Positions 1 through 9,666 are shown, counted from the stretch's first letter. The stretch: DNA of 64,000 nucleotides from Streptomyces typhae (GCF_009755605.1 NZ_WPNZ01000002.1:172184-236183); one strand, 5' to 3'. Numbers and translations are program-made. Notes: generated by a model not told the origin, from the letters alone.

Positions 1-2069
1 GCCCCGGCAGCTCCAGGCGCGGCGGCCACCGCGGGCCGCACCCCCGTACCGACCCGGAGGGCCTCCTTCACGCGCGGCCCCTGGAGCAGATACGTCAGTC
101 CGAAGCCGGCGCCGACGACGGCCGCGCCGCCCACCGCGTCGAGGACCCAGTGGTTGCCGGTGCCGACGATGGCGCACACCGTGAAGAGGGGGTGCAGCAG
201 GCCGAGGGCCTTCATCCACCACTTCGGCGCGAGGATCGCTATGGTCAGGCCGCACCACAGGGACCAGCCGAAGTGCAGCGAGGGCATCGCCGCGTACTGG
301 TTGGTGAGCTTCGTCAGGGTGCCGTAGTCCGGCTGGGAGAAGTCCTGCGGGCCATGGATGGTGTCGATGAAGTTGAGGTCCTCCATCAGCCGCGGCGGCG
401 CCAGCGGATAGCCCCAGAAGCCGACGAGCGCGAGGATCGTGGCGAAGCCGAGGGCGGAGCGCGCCCACCGGTACTGGGCGGGGCGGCGCAGATAGAGGAT
501 CGCGAGGACGCTCAGCGGCACCACGAAGTGGAACGACGTGTAGTAGAAGTTGAAGAAGCTCTCCATCCAGGGCGTGCGCGCCGTCAGATGGTTGAACCAG
601 TGCTCGATGTCGATGCGCAGGAACTGCTCGATGGAGTGGATCTGCTCACCGTGCGTCTCGGCCCGCTCCCGGCCGCCGGAGATGGTGCCGCCGGTCGCCG
701 CGAGCCGCGTCTGCTGGTACGCGGAGTAGCCGACGCGGATCAGGAGCAGTTCGAGGAGCAGGTTCGGGCGGGTCAGGACGCGCCGCCAGAACGGGAACAG
801 CGGCACCCACTTCCAGCGTGCCGGTACGGGATCGGCGTACGAGGTGGGGATCGGCTTCCGGTACTCGGGGGCCGTGCGGGACAGGAACGGCACGAACAGG
901 GCCGAGGCGAGCGCGGCGATCAGGACGACGTTGTCGCGCACCGGGTCCAGGGCCGACATGTTCGGCAGCATCATCTTCGACGGCAGCGTCATCACGAGGA
1001 CGATGGCGATCGGCCACACGTACCGGTCGGACGCCCGCTTGCCGACCCGCCCCACGACGGCGAGCAGCAGCCACAGGAGCTGGTGCTGCCAGCTCGTCGG
1101 GGACACCGCGACGGCCACACAGCCGGTGAGCGCGACGGCGAGCAGAAGCTGGCCGTCGCGGGCGTAGGTGATCGCGCGGCGCAGACCGACGACGGCGACG
1201 GCGGCGCCGAGGGCCAGGAAGACCCCTATCTCCAGGGGCCCTTCGAGGCCGAGGCGGAGCAGGGCGCCGTGCAGCGACTGGTTGGCGCCCGCGTCCGGGT
1301 TGGCGCCGAGTCCGGCGCCCGCGAGGTGGTGCACCCAGTACGTCGACGAGTCGTGCGGCATGGCCGCCCAGGCGACGGCGGTGGCGGCGGCGAAGGTCGC
1401 GCCCGCGGTACCGGCGGCCTTCCTCCGGCCGGTGAACCACAGCAGCGGCGCGAACAGCAGGACGGTGGGCTGCAGGGCCGCGGCGAGACCGATGAGGATG
1501 CCGGGGGCCCGCTCCCCGCGCACGGCGAAGCAGCCGAGCAGCACGAGGAGCACGGGGATGATGCTGGTCTGGCCGAGGTGGAGGGTGTTGCGCACCGGCA
1601 GGGACAGCATGAGCAGGCAGATCGCGACGGGGGCCGCGAGCAGCGAGGTGCGGCGCGAGACGGGCTGCGGCAGCGCGCGGGCGGCGACCAGACCGAGGAC
1701 CACGACGAGTCCGAGGGTGCCGAAGGTCCACGCCCAGCCGAGCGCGTTCTCCGCGGAGCTGGCGAGCGGCTTGAGGGCGAGGCCCGCGAAGGGGGTGCCG
1801 GTGAACTTGTCCGCGTCGTAGAGCGAGCCGTTCACGTGCAGCACGCCGTTCGGCCCGATCCAGGTCTCCAGGTCGGTCAGGCGTTCGCCCTTGGGGGTGC
1901 GCAGGACGACGGCCACCTGCCGTACGGCGAGGACGGCGGCGATCAGCCAGAGGGCGACCCGGACGGCCCCGATCCGCGGATCGGGCGTCCCGGATGCCCC
2001 CGTGCCCAAGGCACTTCCCGGTCGCCTGTGCTCAACATTCGCCACGCCCTGTCGGCCCTCCCGCCCCAT
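1..2069 (-). CDS. bifunctional GT87-type glycosyltransferase / PAP2-family phosphatase (3' end cut by window edge)
   Basis: About 690 residues are visible and the C-terminus runs off the left edge. The N-terminal ~420 residues are strongly hydrophobic with many membrane segments, like polyprenyl-phosphate-sugar-dependent GT87 (DUF2029) mannosyltransferases. The C-terminal part has PAP2 signatures: PSLH at about residues 596-599 and an H-x3-D site in GNHWVLD at about 640. This GT87-PAP2 fusion is a recognised actinobacterial architecture. By family it should act in the membrane on lipid-linked sugars, with the PAP2 part hydrolysing or exchanging a lipid phosphate; the substrate is unknown. The ATG at 2069 is the first in-frame start after an open, non-coding-looking stretch. 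A GTG 8 codons further in is also possible. Confidence 0.85.
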   Translation of the reverse strand, partial: MGREGRQGVANVEHRRPGSALGTGASGTPDPRIGAVRVALWLIAAVLAVRQVAVVLRTPKGERLTDLETWIGPNGVLHVNGSLYDADKFTGTPFAGLALKPLASSAENALGWAWTFGTLGLVVVLGLVAARALPQPVSRRTSLLAAPVAICLLMLSLPVRNTLHLGQTSIIPVLLVLLGCFAVRGERAPGILIGLAAALQPTVLLFAPLLWFTGRRKAAGTAGATFAAATAVAWAAMPHDSSTYWVHHLAGAGLGANPDAGANQSLHGALLRLGLEGPLEIGVFLALGAAVAVVGLRRAITYARDGQLLLAVALTGCVAVAVSPTSWQHQLLWLLLAVVGRVGKRASDRYVWPIAIVLVMTLPSKMMLPNMSALDPVRDNVVLIAALASALFVPFLSRTAPEYRKPIPTSYADPVPARWKWVPLFPFWRRVLTRPNLLLELLLIRVGYSAYQQTRLAATGGTISGGRERAETHGEQIHSIEQFLRIDIEHWFNHLTARTPWMESFFNFYYTSFHFVVPLSVLAILYLRRPAQYRWARSALGFATILALVGFWGYPLAPPRLMEDLNFIDTIHGPQDFSQPDYGTLTKLTNQYAAMPSLHFGWSLWCGLTIAILAPKWWMKALGLLHPLFTVCAIVGTGNHWVLDAVGGAAVVGAGFGLTYLLQGPRVKEALRVGTGVRPAVAAAPGAAG

Positions 2070-2567
2070 CCGTCACCCTTGAATATCGCTGAATATCTCG
2101 TTGTACGCGCCAGGAGATCTGACGGGATCCACCAGCAGATCCACCAGCAGATCCACCAGCGGACCCATCAGCAGACCCACCAGGGATCCCCTGATGCCAC
2201 CCGAAGAGGCTCGCACGCCCCTGAGGGAGACGCGCGCAACCCCCACGTCACCTGGCAGCCACACCGCTTTTTACCGGCTTTTCGGGTCCTGTGCCCAACC
2301 GGCCCACGGGCGGCGGGGGCCGCGACGGGGCCCGTACGGCGCATATTTGTGCGAAGACTGCGGGTACCCCCCTGTGCGGTTGCACCGTCCGGGCGCGACA
2401 TAGATCACATGGGCCTCATGCCGCCACTGCCGGAAGTAATCCCGTTTGGCCTGAATACAGCGCTATTGCCCACTGTGCGCGATCACGCCGCGACCCCGCG
2501 TAATGATGCTTGCTGCACCTAAGGTCACGGGGTCCATGTCGTCCACGAAAGGCAGGCGAGCGAGCTC
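2070..2567. other. intergenic region between divergent genes
   Basis: About 500 bases with no convincing gene. It should hold the promoters of the leftward GT87-PAP2 gene and the rightward transporter. It contains a short direct repeat of TGAATATC around 2080-2098 and a 12-bp tandem repeat (listed separately). Long open frames through it on the plus strand are a GC-bias artefact. Confidence 0.6.
2126..2185. repeat. 12-bp tandem repeat, five units
   Basis: Five head-to-tail copies of a 12-bp unit, GATCCACCAGCA. The first two are identical, the third differs at one base and the last two have drifted (GACCCATCAGCA, GACCCACCAGGG). It lies 57 bp upstream of the GT87-PAP2 start codon, so copy-number change could affect that gene's promoter region. 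Confidence 0.85.
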
Positions 2568-4046
2568 TTGCCGACCGCGCAACACGTCGAACCTCGCACC
2601 TCGGCGGCCCCTCCCCGCTCCGGCCAGGCTCCCGCCCCCGGCACCCCGGCGGGCACGCCCCCCGGGACCCCGGCCGCCACGGAAGCCACCGTCACCGACC
2701 CCGCGCTCGTCAAGCGCGCCGTGAAGGCGGCCGCGCTCGGCAACGCGATGGAGTGGTTCGACTTCGGCGTCTACAGCTACATCGCGGTGACCCTCGGCAA
2801 GGTCTTCTTCCCCTCCGGCAACCCGACGGCGCAGCTCCTCTCCACCTTCGGCGCCTTCGCCGCGGCCTTCCTGATCCGCCCCCTCGGCGGCATGGTCTTC
2901 GGCCCGCTCGGCGACCGCGTGGGCCGCCAGAAGGTGCTCGCCCTCACCATGATCATGATGGCGGCCGGCACCTTCGCGATCGGCCTCATCCCCTCGTACG
3001 CCTCGATCGGCGTCTGGGCCCCGGTCCTGCTCCTCCTCGCCCGCCTGGTGCAGGGCTTCTCCACCGGCGGCGAGTACGCGGGCGCCTCCACCTTCATCGC
3101 CGAGTACGCGCCCGACAAGAAGCGCGGCTTCCTCGGGAGCTGGCTGGAGTTCGGCACGCTCGCCGGCTACATCGGCGGCGCGGGCCTCGTCACCCTGATG
3201 ACGGCCCTGCTCTCCTCCTCCGACCTGGAGTCCTGGGGCTGGCGCATCCCGTTCCTGATCGCGGGCCCGATGGGCCTGATCGGCCTCTACCTGCGCATGC
3301 GCCTGGAGGAGACCCCGGCGTTCGCGGCCGAGCTGGACAAGGCCCACAAGGACGAGCAGACCCGGCCCAAGGTCCGGGTCCGGGACATGGTGACCGGCCA
3401 GTGGCGCGCCCTGCTCCTGTGCGTGGGCCTGGTCCTGGTCTTCAACGTCACGGACTACATGCTCCTGTCCTACATGCCGAGCTACCTCACCAGCGAGCTG
3501 AAGTACGACGAGACGCACGGCCTGCTCGTCGTCCTCGTCGTGATGGCCCTGATGATGTGCGCCCAGCCGTTCATGGGCGCCCTCACCGACCGCGTCGGGC
3601 GCCGCCCGGTCATCGCCGCGGGCTGCGCGGGCTTCCTGCTCCTGTCCGTCCCCGCCCTGCTCCTGATCCGCGAAGGCTCCCTGTGGGCCATCGGCCTCGG
3701 CATGGCCGCGCTCGGCCTGCTCCTCGTCTGCTTCACGGCCTCCATGCCCTCGGCGCTGCCCGCCCTGTTCCCCACCTCCGTGCGCTACGGCTCCCTCTCC
3801 ATCGGCTTCAACATCTCCGTCTCGGTCTTCGGCGGTACGACTCCGCTGGTGGTCACCGCGCTGATCGGGGCGACCGGGGACGTGATGATGCCCGCCTACT
3901 ACATGATGGCGGCGGCGGTCGTCGGTGGGATCGCCGTCTGGTACATGGCGGAGTCGGCGGGGCGGCCGTTGCCCGGGTCGCCGCCGGCGGTGGAGACCCG
4001 GGCGGAGGCCCGCGCACTCGCTGGGGCGCGGGCCGAGCGCGGTTGA
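2568..4046 (+). CDS. MFS transporter, metabolite:H+ symporter (ProP/ShiA-like)
   Basis: 492 residues with about 12 membrane segments. The MHS-family pattern is clear: NAMEWFDFGVY at about 59-69 before the first helix, the MFS loop GDRVGRQ at 115-121, RLVQGFSTGGEYAG after helix 4, and a second TDRVGRRP loop near residue 345. Members import osmolytes or organic acids such as proline, betaine, citrate or ketoglutarate with protons; the substrate cannot be read from sequence. The start is TTG at 2568 with a purine-rich stretch upstream, because no in-frame ATG or GTG precedes the first helix. The first ~40 residues are Pro/Ala/Thr-rich and poorly conserved. It appears monocistronic. Confidence 0.85.
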   Translation: MPTAQHVEPRTSAAPPRSGQAPAPGTPAGTPPGTPAATEATVTDPALVKRAVKAAALGNAMEWFDFGVYSYIAVTLGKVFFPSGNPTAQLLSTFGAFAAAFLIRPLGGMVFGPLGDRVGRQKVLALTMIMMAAGTFAIGLIPSYASIGVWAPVLLLLARLVQGFSTGGEYAGASTFIAEYAPDKKRGFLGSWLEFGTLAGYIGGAGLVTLMTALLSSSDLESWGWRIPFLIAGPMGLIGLYLRMRLEETPAFAAELDKAHKDEQTRPKVRVRDMVTGQWRALLLCVGLVLVFNVTDYMLLSYMPSYLTSELKYDETHGLLVVLVVMALMMCAQPFMGALTDRVGRRPVIAAGCAGFLLLSVPALLLIREGSLWAIGLGMAALGLLLVCFTASMPSALPALFPTSVRYGSLSIGFNISVSVFGGTTPLVVTALIGATGDVMMPAYYMMAAAVVGGIAVWYMAESAGRPLPGSPPAVETRAEARALAGARAERG

Positions 4047-4358
4047 CCGCACCCTCCGGTGCGGTTCGTCCTCGCCGCCGACTGGGCGCTTCCTCCCCCA
4101 CCCGCCCGCCCTTTCTCCGCGCTGCCGCGCTTGTCCTCAATCGCCGGACAGGCTTTTCCCCACCTGCCCGCCCTTCACCACCCGCCGGGGGATCAAGGCC
4201 GCCCCGGCGGAAATGTGAGCCCGTCCGGCGATTGAGGACGAGGCGCGGAGCGCCGACAAGAGGCGGGGGTCCAGGGGGCGCAGCGTCCCTGGTTTCGGGA
4301 AGGGGCGGGACTGGGGAGGCACAGCGCAGCGCAAACCCCCACCACCCGAGGAGCAGCC
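4047..4358. other. intergenic region with 17-bp inverted repeat
   Basis: About 310 bases without a gene, between the transporter and the methyltransferase. The main content is the inverted repeat described in the next entry. The bases just before 4359 carry the methyltransferase ribosome binding site (GAGGAG). Confidence 0.6.
4133..4239. repeat. perfect 17-bp inverted repeat, dispersed Streptomyces-type intergenic element
   Basis: GTCCTCAATCGCCGGAC at 4133-4149 is repeated exactly in inverted orientation at 4223-4239, 73 bp apart. A third, one-mismatch copy (GTCCGGCGTTTGAGGAC) occurs at 24416-24432. The pair could fold into a large transcript hairpin and act as terminator for the transporter gene. 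Confidence 0.8.
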
Positions 4359-5093
4359 ATGGCCCCAGCCCCCACCCCCGCCCCGAACCCCGACCGGCCC
4401 CCCACCCCCTGGACGGAGGTCGACGACTACTTCGCCGACCTCCTGGCCCCGGCGGACCCCGCCCTGAGCACCGCCCTGCGCGACAGCGACTCCGCCGGCC
4501 TGCCCCCCATCAACGTCGCCCCCAACCAGGGCAAGCTCCTGCACCTCCTGGCCCGCGTCCAGGGCGCCACCCGCATCCTGGAGATCGGCACCCTGGGCGG
4601 CTACAGCACCATCTGGCTGGCCCGCGCCCTGCCCGCCGAGGGCGGCCACCTCCTGACCCTCGAATACAGCCCGGAGCACGCGGCCGTGGCCGCCGCCAAC
4701 CTCGCCCGCGCGGGCCTCGACAAGATCACCGAGATCCGCACGGGCCCGGCCCTGGACTCCCTGGCGGCCCTGCACGCCGAGAACCCCGCCCCCTTCGACC
4801 TGGTCTTCATCGACGCGGACAAGGCCAACAACCGGAACTACCTGGAGTGGTCGCTCAAGCTCACCCGGCCGGGCAGCCTGATCATCGTCGACAACGTCGT
4901 ACGCGGCGGCGGAGTGGTCGACGCGACCAGCGACGACCCCGCCATCCTCGGCACCCGCGCGGCCCTGGAACTCATCGCGAGCCACCCGAGGCTCGACGGC
5001 ACGGCGGTACAGACGGTGGGCCTGAAGGGACACGACGGCTTCGCCCTGGCCCGCGTACTCGACCAGGACCCGTCCGCGTCGGACAGGCCCTGA
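4359..5093 (+). CDS. class I SAM-dependent O-methyltransferase (COMT-like, family 3)
   Basis: 244 residues. The Rossmann SAM site is [11 protein letters not shown] at 74-84, and the metal/catalytic loop is FIDADKANN at about 150-158, as in caffeoyl-CoA/catechol-type O-methyltransferases that use a divalent cation. The length is normal for bacterial members once the Pro-rich first ~15 residues are allowed for. By family it methylates a catechol-like hydroxyl in the cytoplasm; the true substrate is unknown. The ATG at 4359 follows a good GAGGAG site. It lies 91 bases upstream of nadE in the same direction. Confidence 0.88.
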   Translation: MAPAPTPAPNPDRPPTPWTEVDDYFADLLAPADPALSTALRDSDSAGLPPINVAPNQGKLLHLLARVQGATRILEIGTLGGYSTIWLARALPAEGGHLLTLEYSPEHAAVAAANLARAGLDKITEIRTGPALDSLAALHAENPAPFDLVFIDADKANNRNYLEWSLKLTRPGSLIIVDNVVRGGGVVDATSDDPAILGTRAALELIASHPRLDGTAVQTVGLKGHDGFALARVLDQDPSASDRP

Positions 5094-5184
5094 ACGCCGA
5101 GGCCACGCCCACATCCGCGCCCCCGCGACAGCCCTGGGTAGGGTGGGCGCGACAGCACACCGCGTACCGGAACCAGGAGCAGTC

Positions 5185-6015
5185 GTGAGCGAGCCGGCGT
5201 CCACCGCCCTGCAGCAGGAGATCGCCCGGGAACTCCAGGTCGCCGAGGTGTTCGAGGCCGAGCGGGAGATCGAGCGCCGCGTGGCCTTCCTCGCCGAGCG
5301 GCTGACGGCCACCGGGCTGCGCTCCCTCGTGCTCGGCATCAGCGGCGGCGTCGACTCCACCACCGCGGGCAGGCTGTGCCAGCTCGCCGTCGAGCGGGCC
5401 CGCGCCGCCGGACACGAGGCGCACTTCTACGCGATGCGACTGCCGTACGGAGTGCAGGCCGACGAGCACGACGCGCAGCTCGCGCTCTCCTTCATCCAGG
5501 CCGACCACGTGCTGACCGTGGACGTCAAGCCCGCGAGCGACGCCGCGCTGGCGGCCGCCCTCGCCGCCGACGTGGCCTTCCGCGACGCGGGCCACCAGGA
5601 CTTCGTACTCGGCAACATCAAGGCACGGCAGCGCATGATCGCCCAGTACGCCGTGGCGGGCGCGCACGACGGCCTGGTCGTCGGCACCGACCACGCCGCG
5701 GAGGCGGTCTCCGGCTTCTTCACCAAGTTCGGTGACGGCGCGGCCGACCTGGTCCCGCTGACCGGCCTGACCAAGCGCCGGGTGCGCGCCGTCGCGGACG
5801 CCCTCGGCGCGCCCGCCGAGCTGGTGTGGAAGGTGCCGACGGCGGACCTGGAGACCCTCGACCCGGGCAAGGCCGACGAGACGGCGCTCGGGGTCACGTA
5901 CGACGAGATCGACGACTTCCTGGAGGGCAAGCCGGTGGACGAGCGGGCCTACGAGAAGATCGTCGGCCGCTACCGCCTGACGGAGCACAAGCGCCAACTG
6001 CCCATCGCGCCCTAG
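5185..6015 (+). CDS. nadE: ammonia-dependent NAD+ synthetase
   Basis: 276 residues, almost the same length as E. coli NadE. It catalyses ATP-dependent amidation of deamido-NAD with ammonia, the last step of NAD synthesis. The PP-loop ATP site is GISGGVDST at 51-59, the helix with [19 protein letters not shown] is present, and the C-terminus ends in the HKRQLPI tail typical of the ammonia-dependent enzyme. No glutaminase domain is present. GTG at 5185 is chosen because CAGGAG sits just upstream; the frame stays open further up but without a ribosome site. Confidence 0.95.
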   Translation: MSEPASTALQQEIARELQVAEVFEAEREIERRVAFLAERLTATGLRSLVLGISGGVDSTTAGRLCQLAVERARAAGHEAHFYAMRLPYGVQADEHDAQLALSFIQADHVLTVDVKPASDAALAAALAADVAFRDAGHQDFVLGNIKARQRMIAQYAVAGAHDGLVVGTDHAAEAVSGFFTKFGDGAADLVPLTGLTKRRVRAVADALGAPAELVWKVPTADLETLDPGKADETALGVTYDEIDDFLEGKPVDERAYEKIVGRYRLTEHKRQLPIAP

Positions 6016-6070
6016 CCGCCACACAGCACTGCGCTGCACGGCACGGCACCGAACGGAACAGCACCAGCGC

Positions 6071-6466
6071 TCAACTCTCGTGATAGAACCCCACGTTGAC
6101 GCTCCGTGGTCCCGACCGGTCCTGGACGACGACCTCACCGGTGCCGCCGCGGGGCAGCGGGGTCGTGGCCCCGTAGGCGAGGGGCACCGCGGAGCCGCCG
6201 GTCAGGATGCGCACCTCGGCCGCCGGGTCGGGCTGCGAGCCGCGGACCCACGTCACCGTCCACGCGCCGTCGATGCGGCAGCGGAACTCCAGGTGCCTGC
6301 GCGAGACGAACAGCCAGTCCTGCGGCGGCGAGAGCCTGCACACGGCGCGGTCGCGCCCCACGCGCAGGACCGCGCCGGGATCGCTCGGCGCGTCCGCCAT
6401 CAGCATGCCCGCGGTCGCTCCCGCGTCCGCCGCCCCCGACACCATGGCCATGGTGAGCTCAAGCAC
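6071..6466 (-). CDS. small FHA-like domain protein
   Basis: 131 residues from a GTG at 6466, which has a GGGGG-rich ribosome site about 7 bases upstream; an ATG at 6508 is an alternative. The sequence VGRDRAVCRL (36-45) followed by VSRRHLEF (54-61) resembles the phosphothreonine-binding turns of FHA domains (G-R ... S-x-x-H). The rest looks like beta strands. A role in binding a phosphorylated partner is an inference from that pattern only. It is convergent with nadE and divergent from the DUF1992 gene. Confidence 0.6.
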   Translation of the reverse strand: MLELTMAMVSGAADAGATAGMLMADAPSDPGAVLRVGRDRAVCRLSPPQDWLFVSRRHLEFRCRIDGAWTVTWVRGSQPDPAAEVRILTGGSAVPLAYGATTPLPRGGTGEVVVQDRSGPRSVNVGFYHES

Positions 6467-6583
6467 CTGGGTACCCCCTGCCCCTGAATTCCGGACCACC
6501 GCGCGCATCCTAGCCCCGGACCAGGGCCTTCCACCGGCCTCTCGCCCGGGGACACCCCGGACGTGCTCTGCGACCATGGAGGC

Positions 6584-7006
6584 ATGACTGAACGGAAGCC
6601 ACCAGGAGTCGCTTTCGAGTCCTGGGTCGACAAGCAGATCCGAGAGGCGGAGGCGCGCGGCGACTTCGCCGCCCTGCCGGGCCGCGGCAAGCCGCTGCCG
6701 CACGACGACGGCGCGGCGTACGACGAACTGTGGTGGGTCAAGCGGAAGCTGGCCCGCGAGGGGGTCTCCGTCCTCTCACCGACGCTCGCCCTGCGCAAGG
6801 AGGCCGAGGACGTCGCCGCCGCGGCCGCCGATGCGCCCTCCGAACGGATGGCGAGACGCCTCGTCACCGAACTCAATGAGAAGATCCGGGTGGCCCTGCG
6901 CAACCCGCCGCCGGGCCCGCCGCTCGGCCTGCGGCCCTTCGACGTGGAGGAGGTGGCCCGGGGCTGGCGGAAGCGACACGGAGCCGAGGGAGCCGACGGG
7001 CCCTGA
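6584..7006 (+). CDS. DUF1992 (DnaJ-homologue subfamily C member 28-like) conserved protein
   Basis: 140 residues. FESWVDKQIREAEARGDF followed by LPGRGKPL is the diagnostic core of the DUF1992/DNAJC28 conserved domain, here without any J domain. The function of bacterial members is unknown. The ATG at 6584 gives the family's usual N-terminus; a GTG seven codons upstream (6563) is possible because the GGAGG at 6578-6582 is too close to the ATG for ideal spacing. Confidence 0.8.
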   Translation: MTERKPPGVAFESWVDKQIREAEARGDFAALPGRGKPLPHDDGAAYDELWWVKRKLAREGVSVLSPTLALRKEAEDVAAAAADAPSERMARRLVTELNEKIRVALRNPPPGPPLGLRPFDVEEVARGWRKRHGAEGADGP

Positions 7007-7078
7007 CGGGGTGAAGCCCGGGGGCGCGGGGGGGGGCCGCGCCTCCTCCGTGTCCGGTCGTGCGCGACGATGGTGCCC

Positions 7079-7396
7079 ATGAGCATCGTGAAGATCAACG
7101 TCCTGACCGTGCCGGCCGAGCAGCGCGAGGTCCTCGAGAAGCGGTTCGCGTCCCGCGCGGGTTCCGTGGAGAACTCGGACGGCTTCGAGTGGTTCGAGCT
7201 GCTCCGCCCCGTCGAGGGCACCGACCAGTACCTGGTGTACACGCGGTGGCGCGACGAGGCCGCCTTCCAGGCGTGGATGGAGGGCCCGATGAAGTCGGCC
7301 CACCAGGGCGGCGGCGACCGCCCGAAGCCCGCGGCGAGCGGCTCCGAGGTCTGGTCCTTCGAGGTCGTCCAGCAGGCGGCCCCCAAGGGCGCATAG
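7079..7396 (+). CDS. antibiotic biosynthesis monooxygenase (ABM) domain protein
   Basis: 105 residues with a single ferredoxin-like ABM domain: KINVLTVPAEQREVLEKRF, then GFEWFELLRP and YLVYTRWRDEAAFQAWM. This domain occurs in cofactor-free monooxygenases and in heme-degrading enzymes of the MhuD/IsdG type. The conserved Trp in TRW is present, but a heme role cannot be decided from this. Start ATG at 7079; an ATG three codons upstream is also in frame. Confidence 0.8.
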   Translation: MSIVKINVLTVPAEQREVLEKRFASRAGSVENSDGFEWFELLRPVEGTDQYLVYTRWRDEAAFQAWMEGPMKSAHQGGGDRPKPAASGSEVWSFEVVQQAAPKGA

Positions 7397-7447
7397 CTCT
7401 GGCTCGCTTGCGTACGCCGGGCCGGTGGATTTGTGCGGCAGGCGACA

Positions 7448-8800
7448 TCAGAACGGAAGTTCTGGTGCCGCCTGGCCTCGCGCGATGCTCACGACGCGTT
7501 CGTGGAAGTCGCGGGAAGCGATCTCTCGCGGATACCGGGACCGGAGTTCCCTGTCCAGTTCGTTGGCGACCAGGAGCAGGGAGGGCAGGGACTTGCGGTC
7601 GGCCTCCAGCGCCACGGTGCCCATCCCCACTGCCTGTTCCATGTCCCCGGTCCGGGCAGCGGAGACCCCGAGCGTGAGGCGGGCTTCAGCAGCTCGCATG
7701 GGTGAGGTCTCGGTCCCGTCCGGGCCTGTACTGATGCGGATCACCGACCGGGCGTGCTGGGCGGCGCGCTCGTCGTCGCCGAGCAGACGGTAGGCATCCA
7801 TCTCGTAGAAGTCCCACTTGTCGGGATCGATGATGAAGTGATGCTCCGGGTGGTCCGGGCGGGGCAGCCGGTCCAACCTCGCGCGCCCCGCGTCGAGAGA
7901 GTCGCGGACCAGGCGAGCATCCCCCATACGCGCGGCGGCACGTGCCTTGTGGGCGTAGAGCTGTACGCCGACGGAATGCGTCTGGTCGGCGGCGTGCCCG
8001 GCCTCGACCGCGTCGATCATGTCCTGCCAACGGCTCTGCGTGAGGGCGAACCATGCTTCGATCTCCCACGCCCACGCCTTGATCTCGCCGTGGCCGACTT
8101 CGTCGCCGATCCTGAGTGCGGCGGCCTTGCTGAGGTTGGCCGCCTCCGACTGGCCCCGGTCGTACTGGACGCACGCGTTCAGCAGGAACAACCAGCCCGC
8201 GTCGACGAGGAGTTCCCTGTGCTGGCGCAGGGTCATCCGGCTTTCGAGCTGCTTGGTGACGTACTGGAGGCCGTTGCGGGTGCGCTCGTGCAGGTGATCG
8301 GCATCGGCGTACGGATAAGCGCGTGCCAGTTGGTCGATGCCCTGCTCGATCGACTCCAGGGCCGCGCTGTTGATGTCGGACATCTCGGCCCGCCGAAGCA
8401 GCTCCGCGACGTCCCACAGTCCTGCGCCGCCTCGCGCGAGCAAGGTGCTCGGGTCCACCTGCCGCGAGACGTCCGTCCGGCGTTCGAACTCCCAGGGCCT
8501 CGGGGCGAGCCCGGCGAGATGGCCGGGGATACGCAGCGCGTCCACCACTTCGAGGATCTTGCGGTGCTGTGTGATCCGGGGGCGGACGCCGTGGCCGTCG
8601 GCCTCGGGCCGCGCCATCTTGCCGATGTGCTCGCGCTTGTAGCCGACGGCTTCGGCGATCTTGGCGTAACTGATCTTTCCGTGCAGCCGGGCGAGGCGGA
8701 AGACCTCGCCGAAGTCATGGTTGGCGATGGCCGCGCGTACGTCGGCACGTTCCACCACGTGCGGCGGCAGGGCCGCCGGAGTGGGAGCAGCTTCGGTCAT
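7448..8800 (-). CDS. helix-turn-helix regulator with C-terminal TPR-like region
   Basis: 450 residues. The N-terminal ~70 residues hold an HTH (ISYAKIAEAVGYKREHIGKM at about 42-61, with a Gly-Tyr turn), and the remaining ~330 are helical repeats of the TPR type common in large streptomycete XRE regulators that sense peptides or small molecules. ATG at 8800 is preceded by GGGGACGTGAG. It is divergent from a HATPase gene across a 163-bp gap; such regulator-HATPase pairs recur in Streptomyces, so control of that gene is likely but inferred. Confidence 0.8.
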   Translation of the reverse strand: MTEAAPTPAALPPHVVERADVRAAIANHDFGEVFRLARLHGKISYAKIAEAVGYKREHIGKMARPEADGHGVRPRITQHRKILEVVDALRIPGHLAGLAPRPWEFERRTDVSRQVDPSTLLARGGAGLWDVAELLRRAEMSDINSAALESIEQGIDQLARAYPYADADHLHERTRNGLQYVTKQLESRMTLRQHRELLVDAGWLFLLNACVQYDRGQSEAANLSKAAALRIGDEVGHGEIKAWAWEIEAWFALTQSRWQDMIDAVEAGHAADQTHSVGVQLYAHKARAAARMGDARLVRDSLDAGRARLDRLPRPDHPEHHFIIDPDKWDFYEMDAYRLLGDDERAAQHARSVIRISTGPDGTETSPMRAAEARLTLGVSAARTGDMEQAVGMGTVALEADRKSLPSLLLVANELDRELRSRYPREIASRDFHERVVSIARGQAAPELPF

Positions 8801-8963
8801 CTCACGTCCCCGTTGTGGCTGACCTTCCGTCTCCGTGCCGCGAGTGTACTCACGAGGGGGGTCCCCAAGAGGGGGGAGCGGCACGCGGCGAAAGCGGTGG
8901 ACCCTCGGTCCACCCTGCCGGGACCATCCCGGTGGGCGCGAGCCGAGAACGGGTGATCGTGCC
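8801..8963. promoter_or_regulatory. divergent promoter region of regulator and HATPase genes
   Basis: 163 bp between two divergent start codons. No clear palindromic operator stands out by eye. Function is assigned from position only. Confidence 0.4.
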
Positions 8964-9533
8964 ATGAACGCGCCGGACAACAGAGGTTTGGCGAACCCAT
9001 CCGTATCCGTCGTATCCGTACCCCCAGCTCCTCGTGAGCGGAAGCAGATACCGGTTGGCGGGCACTTCCGTGCGTTGACGCTCTTCGCCGAGTCCCCGGA
9101 CTGTGTACGCGGCTCGCGGGCCATGGTGAGCGCGTGCCTGCGGGACTGGGGGCTCGCCCCTCTCGTGGACGACGTCCGGCTGGTCGTCTCGGAACTGGTC
9201 GGCAACGTGGTCCATCACGTAGTGCCGGACACGTGCCTGTCACGGCCCGGCGCCGCACGGCGTATCGACGTCGTTCTCAGAATGTGGCCGCAATGGCTCT
9301 TCATCGGTGTGACCGACGAAGACTCGACGCTGCCTGATCTGCCGCTGGGCGAGTTCGTCTCCCCGGAACTGGCGGGCGAGTTGTCCGCAGCGGTGTTGCC
9401 GGACAGCGGGCGTGGCCTGTTCATCGTGCATCGTCTCGTCGACTTCGTGTGGTGCGAGCCGGGTGAGGTGGGCGGCAAGACCGTGTGGTGCCGCTTCGAC
9501 CTTGATTGCAGGGACGCCGACAGCTTGACGTAG
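8964..9533 (+). CDS. ATP-binding protein, RsbW-like anti-sigma/HATPase_c_2 family
   Basis: 189 residues with a stand-alone GHKL ATPase fold: N box VVSELVGNVVHH (about 74-85, with the E-x3-N pair), and the G2-type turn DSGRGLFIVHRL at about 150-161. Streptomyces genomes carry dozens of these; some bind sigma factors or act as serine kinases, most are uncharacterised. The ATG at 8964 lies in the right frame, but the upstream ribosome site is weak. It is transcribed away from the XRE/TPR regulator. Confidence 0.8.
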   Translation: MNAPDNRGLANPSVSVVSVPPAPRERKQIPVGGHFRALTLFAESPDCVRGSRAMVSACLRDWGLAPLVDDVRLVVSELVGNVVHHVVPDTCLSRPGAARRIDVVLRMWPQWLFIGVTDEDSTLPDLPLGEFVSPELAGELSAAVLPDSGRGLFIVHRLVDFVWCEPGEVGGKTVWCRFDLDCRDADSLT

Positions 9534-9666
9534 AGATCACCGAGCATCCGCGCGAGCACATACCGGAACCGGATCGCCGATCTCTTGGCGGGGCGCGGCC
9601 TCTGGTGCTCTCACGGTCACCAAATCCCTTGGGATCTGTGTGGGGTGACGGCCTAAGTTGACGAGT

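Noticed and set aside
150..2522. 790-codon open frame on the plus strand
   Set aside because: It is antisense to the GT87-PAP2 gene, has an amino-acid composition of a GC shadow (Arg/Glu/Gly/Gln), and the minus frame carries clear membrane helices and PAP2 motifs.
2510..5188. 892-codon open frame on the plus strand
   Set aside because: It overlaps the MFS and methyltransferase genes in another frame and is extremely Arg/Pro rich with no recognisable domain.
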